The notes under the pieces: generated by a model
Databases searched by the model: none
What the model was told of the DNA's origin: nothing
What the model saw: only the letters and a program-made list of their open reading frames with translations
Made by a program: the position numbers and the translations under genes
In this document: piece by piece, positions 28,432-37,875 of the stretch
How the letters are laid out: each line of letters opens with the position of its first letter
How positions within the stretch are numbered: the stretch's first letter is position 1
Source: Polyangiaceae bacterium
Lineage (GTDB): Bacteria; Myxococcota_A; Polyangia; Polyangiales; Polyangiaceae
NCBI GenBank assembly: GCA_016715885.1
Contig: JADJXL010000028.1
Coordinates: 372,001 to 436,000, forward strand
Length of the DNA stretch: 64,000 bases
Direction: 5' to 3'

Positions 28432-30336
28432 ATGCGTCCATCCTCGGTTCTGCTTCTCGTCGCAATGCTCGGCGCATGCGACAAGCATGCCGAGGACTCA
28501 CCTCGTCTCGTCGCTGCTCGAGGAATCGAAAGCGCCGTGGCATCGCTACCGGCGCCTGTCGCGTCCGCAAAACAAGCGCTTCCGCTCCCTGCCGATTGCA
28601 AAGAGTTGCCTGCAGTGTCGCTTTTCGTATCACCGAAAACGCCACGTCCCGGCCGCATGCTCAGGTTTGTCCTCACCCGAGACGCCAAAACCGAAGGCGC
28701 GCTCGTCATTCGTGACGCAAGTGGCGCGGAAATAGCGAAAAGTGATGCACGCATGGGCGGTCCGCCCTATTTTTGGCGTGCGGAAATCGCGTCACCGACG
28801 AAAGGGACGTATCGCGCGTACTTCACGGATCAAGGCGGAGCTGGCACGTGCAAAGAGGTTCGTGTCGACGATGCCGAAGACCCTCCGCGCGTGATCCAAG
28901 GCATGTGGCCCGCATCGGGAGTTTGGAACGAGGAGACGGAGAATCTGTATTCGGCTTGGATTGAATCGCTCTTCGATGCGCCGCTCGGTGAATCGCTATC
29001 GTTCACGGCGCTGCACGATGCGCTGCGCGATCCTCGTCGCAACTTTCTTCACGATCATCTGAGCTCAAATGAAGATGCCGCGGGACCGAAAGCGCCAGTA
29101 ATCGATCCGGATTGCGCGGATCTTCCTTTTGCGCTGCGGGCTTATTTTTCGTTCAAGCTCGAATTGCCGTTCGCATATTCGTCGTGCACGCGCGGAGGCG
29201 GTGGGCGCGCGCCGGAATGCAAACGGCCACGTTCGAATCTCGAATGGCCGCTGCACAGAAACCCCGATCGGATGGCGGGTTTTGCCGAATTCGTACGAAC
29301 GACGCTGGCCGATACGGTGCATTCGGGAACTCCACGGACCGCGGGAGACGACGACGAGACAAACTTTTATCCCGTTCGTCTGAATGAACGTTCCTTACGA
29401 CCTGGAACGATTTACGCCGATCCTTACGGGCATGTTTTGGTCGTCGTTCGTCGCGTGGAACAATCGAAAGATCGTGCAGGAATGCTGCTCGCGGTCGACG
29501 GGCAGCCGGATGCAACGGTGGGTCGAAAGAGGTATTGGCGGGGCAATTTTTTATTTGCGCTCGATCCGTCGCTCGGCAGCCCGGGCTTCAAGCGATTTCG
29601 GCCGGTGGTCGTGGAGAAGTCGACGATGCGGTCGCTGACGAACGAAGAGATATCCGCGCATCCGGACTACGGCGACTTCGGAATGGAGCAATACGAGCAT
29701 GGGGTCGAAGGGTTTTACGATCGGGTGGACGACGTGCTTTCCCCAGAGCCGCTCGATCCGAAGCGCGCGCTGCTCGAAATGATCGACGCGTTGGAAGAGC
29801 AGGTGAAGGTGCGCGTGGGGTCGGTGGAAAATGGGCGCAAGTATCGGCAAGGTGGCGGGAAATCGATCGACATGCCCGAGGGGTCGAGCATTTTCGAAAC
29901 GGTGGGGCCGTGGGAGGATTTTTCGACGCCGTCGCGTGATTTGCGATTGCTCGTGGCGATCGACATGGTGACGGGCGCTCCGGCGCGTATTGCGCGCAGG
30001 CTGAATCGTTACGCCATTTCGCCCGGACAAACCGCCGTCGAAGTGCAGACGATGCTCGAAACGACGCTCGCCGACGAGCTGAAAAAGCGACGTTTCGAGT
30101 ATGTGCGGAGCGATGATTCGGCGTTTGGATTGACAATTGGCGACGTCGTCGCGCGCGCCAAGGCATTCGAGGTCGCGTACAATCCAAACGATTGTCCGGA
30201 GAAACGTTGGGGTGCTCCGGAAGGAAGCGACGAGGCGTCGACGTGCAAGATGCACGCGCCGTGGAAGCAAGTCGCGCGCATGCGCAAGATGCGCAAGTGG
30301 TTCAAGGAGCGCAAGCGGCCGGCGCGCGGAAGCTAG
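28432..30336 (+). CDS. Large lipoprotein of unknown function
   Basis: 634 aa from ATG 28432; the frame can also start at TTG 28420. Signal peptide with lipobox LGAC (C16). The body contains a conserved-looking segment RPGTIYADPYGHVLVVV, which recalls the Cys/His-centred region of NlpC/P60-like or CHAP-like folds but lacks an obvious catalytic Cys there, so I leave the function open. A coiled, charged C-terminus ends in RKRPARGS. The gene follows the DUF1302 porin by 12 bp and is probably the last gene of the RND operon, suggesting a periplasmic-side role in the same process. Confidence 0.8.
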   Translation: MRPSSVLLLVAMLGACDKHAEDSPRLVAARGIESAVASLPAPVASAKQALPLPADCKELPAVSLFVSPKTPRPGRMLRFVLTRDAKTEGALVIRDASGAEIAKSDARMGGPPYFWRAEIASPTKGTYRAYFTDQGGAGTCKEVRVDDAEDPPRVIQGMWPASGVWNEETENLYSAWIESLFDAPLGESLSFTALHDALRDPRRNFLHDHLSSNEDAAGPKAPVIDPDCADLPFALRAYFSFKLELPFAYSSCTRGGGGRAPECKRPRSNLEWPLHRNPDRMAGFAEFVRTTLADTVHSGTPRTAGDDDETNFYPVRLNERSLRPGTIYADPYGHVLVVVRRVEQSKDRAGMLLAVDGQPDATVGRKRYWRGNFLFALDPSLGSPGFKRFRPVVVEKSTMRSLTNEEISAHPDYGDFGMEQYEHGVEGFYDRVDDVLSPEPLDPKRALLEMIDALEEQVKVRVGSVENGRKYRQGGGKSIDMPEGSSIFETVGPWEDFSTPSRDLRLLVAIDMVTGAPARIARRLNRYAISPGQTAVEVQTMLETTLADELKKRRFEYVRSDDSAFGLTIGDVVARAKAFEVAYNPNDCPEKRWGAPEGSDEASTCKMHAPWKQVARMRKMRKWFKERKRPARGS

Positions 30337-30363
30337 CGCGACGGTTTGTCCTGCAACGACGAG

Positions 30364-31155
30364 CTATTTCTCGGGACGCACCGCGCCGCATCCAATACGT
30401 TCGGCCGTTGCCGACGTTTCGCGCTTTGCTGCTTCGAGCGCATCGACGAGCCGCTTGCGGTTCACGGCTGGCAGCGACGAGTTTGCAAGGTCCGCTTCGA
30501 GGCGCGCTGCGAGCTCGAGTTGCAGGTCGTACATCCGCTGCAACTCACGCGCGACGGCGTCCTTGTCCTGCGGATTCGCCGGCTTGGATGTCATCAGGGC
30601 GATCTCGGTGAAGAGCGTCGAGCTGTCGCGCGGCGGGTTGTACGTGTAGAGGCCTTGGCAGCGATCGGCACGAGGTCCGATGAGGACATGCGCTTGCCGG
30701 CCGTCTGCCTCTTCTCGGCGCCCCGCTTGATCGCCAACGAACGCGATTCGGTAGTTGTGCACGGACACGCCGAAGACGGCGCTATACCCGGGCCCACCTG
30801 CATCCGTTTCCGTTGGTAGCTCGACCTCGTCGAGTGCCTTTTCAATGCACGACCGGAATTCCGTCAGGTCACGCGAAGGAGCGCCGTTGTCAACGGGTTC
30901 GAGCGACTTGACGCTGGCGTTGCGAAAGTGCTCGTTGCCGCCGATTTCAAAGTCCACGACGGCAATGTATTCACCCTGGAATCCAGAGGTTTCGTGTTCT
31001 TTTTCCCAGCATGCGACGACGGGTTTCATGTGCCCGGCGGTTGCTGCTGCCACGATTTCCGCAGCACGATCTCGGGGCGTTGCGCAACTGCACAATCCGA
31101 GTGTGGTGATGGCAAGCAATCGTGCGAATGACTGGGGCGAAAGCGTGCGGATCAT
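30364..31155 (-). CDS. Lipoprotein of unknown function
   Basis: 263 aa with a signal peptide and lipobox-like LCSC (C24). The mature part has a central region with a cysteine pair (VACWEKE, FRSCIEKAL) reminiscent of the C-terminal AgmX/PglI-like domains of myxobacteria, but the match is too weak to assign. It ends in helical repeats. It is preceded by a 69-aa lipoprotein gene after two bases, so the two are probably co-transcribed, and is convergent with the preceding operon (27 bp between stops). Confidence 0.72.
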   Translation of the reverse strand: MIRTLSPQSFARLLAITTLGLCSCATPRDRAAEIVAAATAGHMKPVVACWEKEHETSGFQGEYIAVVDFEIGGNEHFRNASVKSLEPVDNGAPSRDLTEFRSCIEKALDEVELPTETDAGGPGYSAVFGVSVHNYRIAFVGDQAGRREEADGRQAHVLIGPRADRCQGLYTYNPPRDSSTLFTEIALMTSKPANPQDKDAVARELQRMYDLQLELAARLEADLANSSLPAVNRKRLVDALEAAKRETSATAERIGCGAVRPEK

Positions 31156-31157
31156 GG

Positions 31158-31367
31158 CTAGCGCTCGGTTTTCGCGGGCTCGGTGAGAATCGTCCCCTGG
31201 ATGCCGCTGTAGTCAGCGTATTGCCGTGTGCTTCCACGAACGCCGGTGTAGCGAATCGTCGTTTCTGCCTGCCGATCGTCGTAGGTTTTGGCCATGTCGA
31301 GCTCGCGCATGCAGCCGGGTAGCCCAAGCAACACGAAGCAAAATCCGGCGCAGTGGATGGCCGTCAT
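31158..31367 (-). CDS. Small putative lipoprotein (69 aa)
   Basis: Short ORF with a hydrophobic leader ending in GLPGC, a plausible lipobox, followed by a polar 50-residue tail rich in Tyr, Thr and Arg. ATG 31367 is chosen because the signal peptide starts there; the frame is open to 31472 and no strong ribosome binding site is visible. It ends two bases before the start of the 263-aa lipoprotein gene, so translational coupling is likely. Function unknown. Confidence 0.55.
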   Translation of the reverse strand: MTAIHCAGFCFVLLGLPGCMRELDMAKTYDDRQAETTIRYTGVRGSTRQYADYSGIQGTILTEPAKTER

Positions 31368-31526
31368 GCGAACGCGTTTTGCAACACCCTGCGTGGATGC
31401 ATCTTGGAAGGTGTACGCAGTGCGACGGGTCCTGAACATCGGCGGTCGACGGTAGCAGATTTTGCTTTCCAATAACGAGCGTCGATGTAGAAGCGAAATA
31501 CATCAACATCGCATTCCAGGAGTCCG

Positions 31527-33278
31527 GTGGAAACGCTTGCGGAGCGAATTGCGCGGGAGGGGCCAGTCAACGAGCTCGATGCCGTCGGCTGGATCGTCAG
31601 GCTCGCGAAAAAACTCGAGACACTGCATGCGCGCGGTCTTGCACATGGGGGCATTTCACCCGAGGCGCTCAAGACGGCGAGCACGTCACGTTTGTCTCTT
31701 GGAATGCTCGTTCCTACGGGCGCCGTGCGCAATCGGATGGAGTTTCGTTCGCCCGAACGTATCGACACGGAGGCGGCATCGGCTGCAGATGACACGTGGA
31801 GCACGGCCGCAACGCTGTACGCGTTGCTCACGGGCGCGAGTCCGTTCGTCGCGGCTGACGATGCGGCGATCCAGCACAAGATTCGAACCGGAACATTCGC
31901 ACCGCTGTCGCAGTTCGATGTAGGCGACGACGATTTGCAGCACGTCATCGAGTCTGCGCTCAGTCCGTCGTTCGCGAATCGCACGTCGACGATGGCAGCG
32001 TTTCGCGAAGCGCTCGAAGCGTGGCATCCCGATCCGAAAGTTCGCGACTTGCCTCCCGTGGCGGACGATCAACCGGACGACGACGAAGACGAACGCACCG
32101 TGATGCGCCCGGTGTCGGCCGCCGATGCCGTTCGCGCAATCATGGTGCAGCGCGAACAGACAACTCGGGCAGCCGAGCCGGCGCCGAGTGCACAAGCGGC
32201 AGCGCGCAGAGCAGCAACACCGGCCGTGCCGGCCCATCAACCGCCGCCCGTCGCGCACGCGCATGGACTGATGGAGGATGATGACGAAAACGCGAAAACG
32301 TCACTCATCTCGGTTCCACCGATGGCGATGTTTGGATCGCGAGCACCCGCGACAGTGCCGGCCCCAGCGCCACCCGGAGCCGGTATCCGATCGGCGCCTC
32401 CCATACCGCCCACATCGGCGGCTGGATTCAGCCTCCAGCATGCGCCCGGTGCGCCGGCAGCGCGCAAGAGCCTTGCCAAGCAGACGATGGTCGGAGGGTT
32501 TGGCGCCAAGCCCCCGGCCCAACCCGCACCGCCAGTTGCGCCCCCTGCAGCAGCGCTTCCACCACCGCCGCCAGTTCGACCGCCATCCATTTCGCGTGAA
32601 GCTCTCCTCGACGACGGTGACAACGAAGCGACCGTGATGCGAGAAGCGCCGCTCGAGGTGATGCGCCAAGCGAAGTCATCCATCGCGCCGCCTGCGCCAG
32701 ATCGGACGACACCGGTCGATCCGACCTCCGCAGCCGTCGCAGCGGCAACGGCCTCCTCGGACATACCCCCTGCGGCAGCACACGACGCCGCAGCGGCGCT
32801 TACCGCGTCGCAAGGCAGTGCTCCCGTCATCGCGATGCCGTCGTTGTTCGATGACGAGCCGACCTTCGACAAGAAGGGCGCGGATGCTCGCCAAACACCG
32901 GCGTCTCCATCGCAAGGCCCGAGCCTCGACGCGCCCGTTGATGGAGCACCCAAGGCAACGCCGGCGGCTGCTGAAGCGATACCACCTGCGCCTCCGATGG
33001 CTTCGCCCGCTGCACGCACGGCGCCTTCGACGCCAGGCATGGCGGCACCTGCACTGGCGTCGCTGACGGCGCCTTCGACACCAGGCATGGCAGCGCCGCC
33101 GGCAGCGCGGCAGCCGGACCCGCGATCATTCATGCCAACAGTCGTTCTGCCGGACCCGCCAGCCCCGCCGAACGCGGCTCAGCCAAACCCGCTGAAGGGA
33201 CTCCTCATTGGCGTTGGCATCGCCCTTTTGATCATTGCGGCCGTCGCGGGCGTCTACTTCTTCGTGCTCAAACGTTAA
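31527..33278 (+). CDS. Protein kinase-like protein lacking catalytic residues (pseudokinase), Pro-rich, membrane-anchored
   Basis: 583 aa from GTG 31527, with CCAGGAG just upstream. The N-terminal 150 residues resemble only the C-lobe of a Hanks kinase: HARGLAHGGISPEAL sits where HRDLKPxN belongs, LGM (58-60) replaces DFG, and SPE (75-77) and DTWSTAATLY match later subdomains. The N-lobe with glycine loop and lysine is absent. Residues about 150-550 are Pro/Ala-rich low complexity and the last 25 form a membrane helix. It is probably a catalytically dead kinase-derived scaffold. The stop overlaps that of the convergent methylase gene (shared TTAA). Confidence 0.8.
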   Translation: METLAERIAREGPVNELDAVGWIVRLAKKLETLHARGLAHGGISPEALKTASTSRLSLGMLVPTGAVRNRMEFRSPERIDTEAASAADDTWSTAATLYALLTGASPFVAADDAAIQHKIRTGTFAPLSQFDVGDDDLQHVIESALSPSFANRTSTMAAFREALEAWHPDPKVRDLPPVADDQPDDDEDERTVMRPVSAADAVRAIMVQREQTTRAAEPAPSAQAAARRAATPAVPAHQPPPVAHAHGLMEDDDENAKTSLISVPPMAMFGSRAPATVPAPAPPGAGIRSAPPIPPTSAAGFSLQHAPGAPAARKSLAKQTMVGGFGAKPPAQPAPPVAPPAAALPPPPPVRPPSISREALLDDGDNEATVMREAPLEVMRQAKSSIAPPAPDRTTPVDPTSAAVAAATASSDIPPAAAHDAAAALTASQGSAPVIAMPSLFDDEPTFDKKGADARQTPASPSQGPSLDAPVDGAPKATPAAAEAIPPAPPMASPAARTAPSTPGMAAPALASLTAPSTPGMAAPPAARQPDPRSFMPTVVLPDPPAPPNAAQPNPLKGLLIGVGIALLIIAAVAGVYFFVLKR

Positions 33279-34948
33279 CGTCGTCCTCGCCTGTCCATCG
33301 CTCGGGGAGGCGCAGTCTTCAAACCTCGCGTCGGCACGCGAAGGAGCTGCATTTCCGCATCGAACCCGCCCATGTCCACGCGTGCGGCGAAGAGCCGTTC
33401 GAGGCCGAGATCCTTGGCCACGCGTGCGCTTTGTGTGGGCACGGGCGTGATCCACGCGATCCTACCACCAGGCGCGAGCACCGCTGCTGCATGCGCCAAG
33501 AAGCGATCGAGAAACGTGTGAAGGTCTTCTCCGCGCAGAACGCGGCGACCCATGGGTGGGTTTGTAATGACAAGCGTCGGAGCGCGCGGTCCACGCGGCA
33601 CGAACGTGAGCGCATTGTCGCGATGTAGCTCCACGTTCGATGCGCCCGCAGCTTCGAGGTTGCGCCGCGCAACGTCGAGCGCCGCGGGATCGCGATCGGT
33701 GCCGATGAGCCGCACGTAAGGGCCCGCCATCGTTCGTTCACAAAGCTCCATGCCCGAACCGACGAACGGATCCCATACGACATCGTCCGGACGAACCCCC
33801 GCAATTCGCACGAGCGCTGCAGCGATCGTCGGATGCGATGCCGCAGGCACGTCAGCTTGCCGATAGGTGAAACGAGGGTCCTCGAAGCGTGGACGTAGCT
33901 CGACATCGAGAGCCCCTGCCGCCTGGGAAACGACCGCATCCCAGGTGCTCGATGTGGGGTCGTTGATGATCGACGGACACGCTTCGGCCATTTGCTCCGC
34001 TGCGCGCCATGTGACGGCGCGATGCTTTCCCCCGTCGGCCCAATCGATGCGGAAGCGCACGGGCCCTTTCGTGTACGCGTCGAAAATCCGCGCAGCCGTG
34101 GGCGATGCAAGCGCGCGCGTGAGGGCCGTCGCGACGTCTCCCTCGGGTCCAATGGTTTCCGTTGGAAGTGGGAAACCGAAACTCGACATCGTACGAGCTC
34201 GAAACAATCGTTCGGGTGCCCCGGTGAGCGTGACGAGCACGCGATCGACACGGTTTGCGTCGGGTGGCAAACGCGGCGACAAATCGGCATCGAGCTCGCC
34301 GAGCAAGATGGGAGCGAGTCCCGAGCGACAATGAAGAACCACCGGCACGGGCCCTTTCAGCGCCTTCGATGCATCGAACGCCGAGGGCACTTCGCGGCCT
34401 GCGGTTCGTTGCGCAATGAGCGCGGCCCTGGATGTCGTGCGGGCGAGCAACTCGTCGCCTCGCGCATCCAGCTCGTCGAGCGAGCGGGCCGCGTCTGCAC
34501 CGCCGGTCTTGCCAAGCGCAGCAGCCATCGCGCGCCGAGCAGATGCGTCCGTTTCTTTTGAAAGCGCTGCCGACAAAGCGGACGCTACGAGGGGCGTACG
34601 CTGCTTGCCGAGTGCGTTTGCCGCTGCGCGACGAACCATCGCGTCGTCGTCGCCGAGGCGTTCGACGAGCGATTGCAAAAGGTCCTCGCCACCGTGTTCG
34701 CCAGCGATGCGTCCAACGAGTTGAACGAGGCGAGCTCGTGCCTTGGTGTCCGTGATGTTCGTCTTGGTCAACGCAGCACGTGCTGCGTCCGGACCGAAGT
34801 GTACGAGTGCCCGTTTGGCGCCGTCGGCTGCGGACGAACCCATCGCGACCATGTCGAGTAGGTCGGACACATCTGTTTGCCGAGGAAAAAAACCGGGATC
34901 CTCGACCGCCTTTTCGAGGCTGAAATCCGGGCCTCTTCGCGCTGTCAT
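33275..34948 (-). CDS. HEAT-repeat RNA methylase (UPF0020-like) fusion
   Basis: 557 aa from ATG 34948. The N-terminal third is a run of HEAT-like helical repeats (for example AKRALVHFGPDAARAAL, DDDAMVRRAAANALGK, DASARRAMAAALGK). The C-terminal half is a class I methyltransferase with the UPF0020/RlmL-type N6-methyl motif NPPMG, motif I DPFVGSGMELCE and acidic TDRDPAAL. Such enzymes methylate the exocyclic amine of a base in rRNA or tRNA. HEAT repeats in front are unusual. The open frame to 35737 overlaps xdhC and is rejected. Stop overlaps the convergent pseudokinase gene. Confidence 0.85.
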   Translation of the reverse strand: MTARRGPDFSLEKAVEDPGFFPRQTDVSDLLDMVAMGSSAADGAKRALVHFGPDAARAALTKTNITDTKARARLVQLVGRIAGEHGGEDLLQSLVERLGDDDAMVRRAAANALGKQRTPLVASALSAALSKETDASARRAMAAALGKTGGADAARSLDELDARGDELLARTTSRAALIAQRTAGREVPSAFDASKALKGPVPVVLHCRSGLAPILLGELDADLSPRLPPDANRVDRVLVTLTGAPERLFRARTMSSFGFPLPTETIGPEGDVATALTRALASPTAARIFDAYTKGPVRFRIDWADGGKHRAVTWRAAEQMAEACPSIINDPTSSTWDAVVSQAAGALDVELRPRFEDPRFTYRQADVPAASHPTIAAALVRIAGVRPDDVVWDPFVGSGMELCERTMAGPYVRLIGTDRDPAALDVARRNLEAAGASNVELHRDNALTFVPRGPRAPTLVITNPPMGRRVLRGEDLHTFLDRFLAHAAAVLAPGGRIAWITPVPTQSARVAKDLGLERLFAARVDMGGFDAEMQLLRVPTRGLKTAPPRAMDRRGRR

Positions 34949-35001
34949 GAATGATTCTTTCTGACTCTTTCGCGTGGGGGGATGCGCGAGGAGCGATCTC
35001 G

Positions 35002-35053
35002 TTGGAGGGTTCGCAGGCGGCTCTATAAGTCTTTTTGGCTGCGCCCAAAAGAC
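35002..35053 (+). promoter_or_regulatory. Candidate promoter plus 5' hairpin upstream of xdhC
   Basis: TTGGAG (35002-35007) and TATAAG (35024-35029) are 16 bp apart. Immediately downstream, 35029-35038 and 35044-35053 pair in nine of ten positions with a five-base loop (CTGCG), so the hairpin would fall at the transcription start or in the 5' UTR of the molybdenum operon. Both are predicted from pattern only. Confidence 0.35.
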
Positions 35054-35161
35054 CAGCCGACTGCTCTGCCCCCCATACCCCCCGACGAGGACAAACCGTA
35101 GCCTCGTCAAGGAAGGGCAAAGCCGGTACACTTGCGCACCGTGATCGACACCTCCGCCGTG

Positions 35162-36090
35162 ATGCCTCGAACTGCGCTCGCCACCGAGGTCTTGCGAGCT
35201 GCGCTTGCTGCGCTCGATCGCGGTGAGCGAGTGGTCGTCGCGACCGTGATTGCACGGCACGGTTCGGCTCCGTGCACGCCTGGTCAAAAGCTGGCGCTCT
35301 TTCAGAACGGCACGGCGCTCGGAACCGTGGGTGGAGGCGCCGTGGAACGAGCGGTGCTGCGCTCGATGGCCGAGCTTCTCGCTGCGCCTGCACCGCTGCC
35401 GCGAACCGATAGGTTTAGGCTCGGACCGTCCCTCGGGATGTGTTGCGGCGGTTCCGGCGATATGCTGCTCGAACCCATGACACCGGCGCACCATGTGCTC
35501 ATCGTCGGAGCAGGTCACGTGGGCGTATTCACGGCCCCTCTGCTCGCATCGCTCGGTTTTTCCGTGACGCTTTGCGACGCGCGCGATTCCGCGGCAGACC
35601 CGGCTCGACTTCCCCAGGACAAACCCGAAACAAACCCCATCGAAGTGCTCTGCGCCGAACACGACGATCCCGTCGTGCGTCAGGCGTTGCCGAGCGATCT
35701 CGGACGGGTCGCGGCGCTCGTCATGACGCACGATCATCAGATCGATCAGGCGGCCATCGAGTGGGCGATCGGGGCAGGTTTTGCTTCGTTGGAGGCGTGG
35801 GTAGTCGGGCGAAAGCTACAAAAACGCGTGCGAGGCTCGAAGCCAAAGGTGTTTCCGCAGAAGACATCGGGCGCGTCCGCATGCCGCTCGGGGTCGACAT
35901 CGGTGCTCGAACGCCAGCCGAAATAGGCGTGGCGATCGCGGCGGAAATCGTGGCATGGCGCGCGAGCATGACGGGCCTGGTGCGTCACGTCGTGAAAAGC
36001 GGGGAAGCTGCGGCGCAACCGGACGACGCCCATGCTTTCGTGCTCGACACAGAGGCTGGCGCTCGAACGCATCCCACCCCAGATACATAG
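35162..36090 (+). pseudogene. XdhC-family molybdenum-enzyme maturation protein, frameshifted
   Basis: XdhC proteins bind molybdopterin-type cofactor and insert it into molybdenum hydroxylases. The N-terminal part (GERVVVATVIARHGSAPCTPG, GTVGGGAVE, CGG, then a Rossmann-like VLIVGAGHVG) is in one frame from ATG 35162 (GTG 35141 also possible). At about 35784 the reading frame changes: the conserved continuation, FVGGVGSRAKATKTRARL then IGRVRMPLGVDIGARTPAEI, is in the +2 offset frame and runs to 36090. A missing T in the run near 35785 would restore one protein. The original frame stops at 35926. It may be a real mutation or a sequence error; the operon context argues the gene is normally intact. 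Confidence 0.8.
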
Positions 36091-36099
36091 TCGACTCCC

Positions 36100-36729
36100 A
36101 TGGCAGACACGGTGGCGATCATTCTCGCGGCGGGTAAGGGCTTTCGCCTCGGCGGCCCCAAAGCGCTGCTCCTGTGGCCAGGTCCGAAAGGAACCAAGCC
36201 CCGGCCGCTAGCGATCGCGCATGCGGAAGCTCGCCTTGCGGCAGAGTCGAATCGCGCCATCGTCGTGGCTCGAAAACAGATTGTCCAAGCGCTCATTCCG
36301 TTCGTTTGTCCGGGCCTCGATCTGGTCGTATCGGATGCAGCGGAGGACCTGGGTCCGGCAGGCTCGATTGCAACCGCAGCGCCTCGAATCGACACGGGCG
36401 ACCGCGTGCTCGTTTGTCCTGTAGATACGCTCCCCGCACGTCGCGACGTTGCTGAAAAATTGCTCTCGGCGCTCGGTGCTTCGGGTACGCCACCGCTTGC
36501 CGCAAAGCCGCGGTACGGAGAACGCTTCGGGCATCCCGTCGCGATGCAAGGCGTGGCGCTTGGTCGATATCGCGAACCGAATCCGCCCCCACTACGCGAC
36601 TACCTGCGCACGCTCGGCGATGCAGTTGTCGGCGTGGACGTATCGGATCCCGAAGTCCTCGTGGACATCGACACACCCGCGGAAGCGGTTCGATATCTCC
36701 ATGGCCCGCCGACGTTCCTGAACGGATAG
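36100..36729 (+). CDS. Molybdenum cofactor nucleotidyltransferase-like (MobA/MocA family)
   Basis: 209 aa with the NTP-transferase signature LAAGKGFRLGGPKA (9-22), a Mg-binding region CPVDTLP and VDIDTPAEAVRY near the end. MobA adds GMP and MocA adds CMP to molybdopterin; the family cannot be resolved from motifs. It starts 10 bp after the restored end of xdhC, in the same operon as the molybdenum hydroxylase, supporting a role in cofactor maturation for that enzyme. No ribosome binding site stands out. Confidence 0.83.
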   Translation: MADTVAIILAAGKGFRLGGPKALLLWPGPKGTKPRPLAIAHAEARLAAESNRAIVVARKQIVQALIPFVCPGLDLVVSDAAEDLGPAGSIATAAPRIDTGDRVLVCPVDTLPARRDVAEKLLSALGASGTPPLAAKPRYGERFGHPVAMQGVALGRYREPNPPPLRDYLRTLGDAVVGVDVSDPEVLVDIDTPAEAVRYLHGPPTFLNG

Positions 36730-36756
36730 ACTAGCCTCGCAACGACGGGAGGCGCC

Positions 36757-37827
36757 ATGAGCGAAATCATTGGTGGAGCAACGGATTCGGCCGCGTGGAG
36801 GTCTTCGTGGGCACGCGGAACGCTCTTAGGGCTCGCGGTGGGCGACGCGTTCGGCACGACGCTCGAGTTCACGGCCTGCGAAGCGCCGCCATTTCCGACG
36901 CTCGCAACGGGTCCTCATGTCGACATCACCGGTGGTGGACCGTTCTCCGTGGAACCGGGTCAAGTCACCGACGACACGCAAATGGCCGCGTGTTTGGCGG
37001 CCAGTTTGAAGGAGCACGGCCGGTTTCACCCGACAGACGTCGCGCAGCGTTACGTCGCATGGGTGGAGCACGCGTTCGACATCGGAAACCTCACGCACGC
37101 GAGCTTGTCGATGATTGCTCGGGGTGTTTCGATCGGCGAAGCATCACGCCGCGCATGGATCCATTCCGATCGCAAGTCCGCCGGCAACGGCTCGCTCATG
37201 CGCATTGCGCCCATTGCGGTGGCGTTTGTCGACGATCCCGTCGCGCGACGATTGGCCGCGCTTGCAGACAGCGCCATCACGCACTTCGATCCGCGATGCC
37301 GGATCGCGTGTGCTGCGTTTTGCTCTGCGATCGCCGAAGCTGGCGCAGGTCGCACGGATCCCATGCAGATGCACGCTGCTGCCGTGGAAGAAGTCGATGA
37401 CGCAGCGACCGCGCTCATCGACCTCGTGCCGCGCGATGGTCCGGACGTCGAACGAGCGCGCGAGGCGCTGCTCGGCGATCTCGAGCTTGCAAAGCACGAT
37501 GATCCCGGACTCTACCAGGCCGACATGCACATCCATCGATCGCAAGGGTTTGTCCGAGTCGCCTTTCGGCTCGCGTTTTGGGAACTACTGCACGCACCCA
37601 CGTTCGAGGCGGCCCTCGTGGATGCCGTCAATCGCGGCGGTGATGCCGACACGAACGGGGCCATCACGGGCGCGCTCGTGGGCGCACGCCTCGGCGAGGA
37701 AGCGATTCCCGCAGCTTGGAAGACCCGCGTCCTCGATGCGCTGAAGACCTCGTCCCATGCAGCCTTGCGTGACGTTTATCATCCCCGCGTCTTGCTCGAC
37801 CTGGCCGGCGGTATGCGAAGAAATTGA
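36757..37827 (+). CDS. ADP-ribosylglycohydrolase family protein
   Basis: 356 aa, with the metal-binding signatures of the DraG/ARH family: GDAFG (29-33), TDDTQM (71-76) and the C-terminal GGDADTNGAITGAL (about residue 290). These enzymes remove ADP-ribose from proteins or hydrolyse related ADP-ribosyl compounds. GGGAGG precedes the ATG. It lies between the MobA-like and hydroxylase genes, 27 bp downstream of the former, and is co-directional, which is not a usual partner for a molybdenum hydroxylase; it could regulate enzyme activity by reversible ADP-ribosylation, but no transferase is visible nearby. Confidence 0.88.
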   Translation: MSEIIGGATDSAAWRSSWARGTLLGLAVGDAFGTTLEFTACEAPPFPTLATGPHVDITGGGPFSVEPGQVTDDTQMAACLAASLKEHGRFHPTDVAQRYVAWVEHAFDIGNLTHASLSMIARGVSIGEASRRAWIHSDRKSAGNGSLMRIAPIAVAFVDDPVARRLAALADSAITHFDPRCRIACAAFCSAIAEAGAGRTDPMQMHAAAVEEVDDAATALIDLVPRDGPDVERAREALLGDLELAKHDDPGLYQADMHIHRSQGFVRVAFRLAFWELLHAPTFEAALVDAVNRGGDADTNGAITGALVGARLGEEAIPAAWKTRVLDALKTSSHAALRDVYHPRVLLDLAGGMRRN

Positions 37828-37875
37828 ACAACGGCGTTCTATGCGGGCGTATGCTCGCAAAAATTGGGTTTGCCG

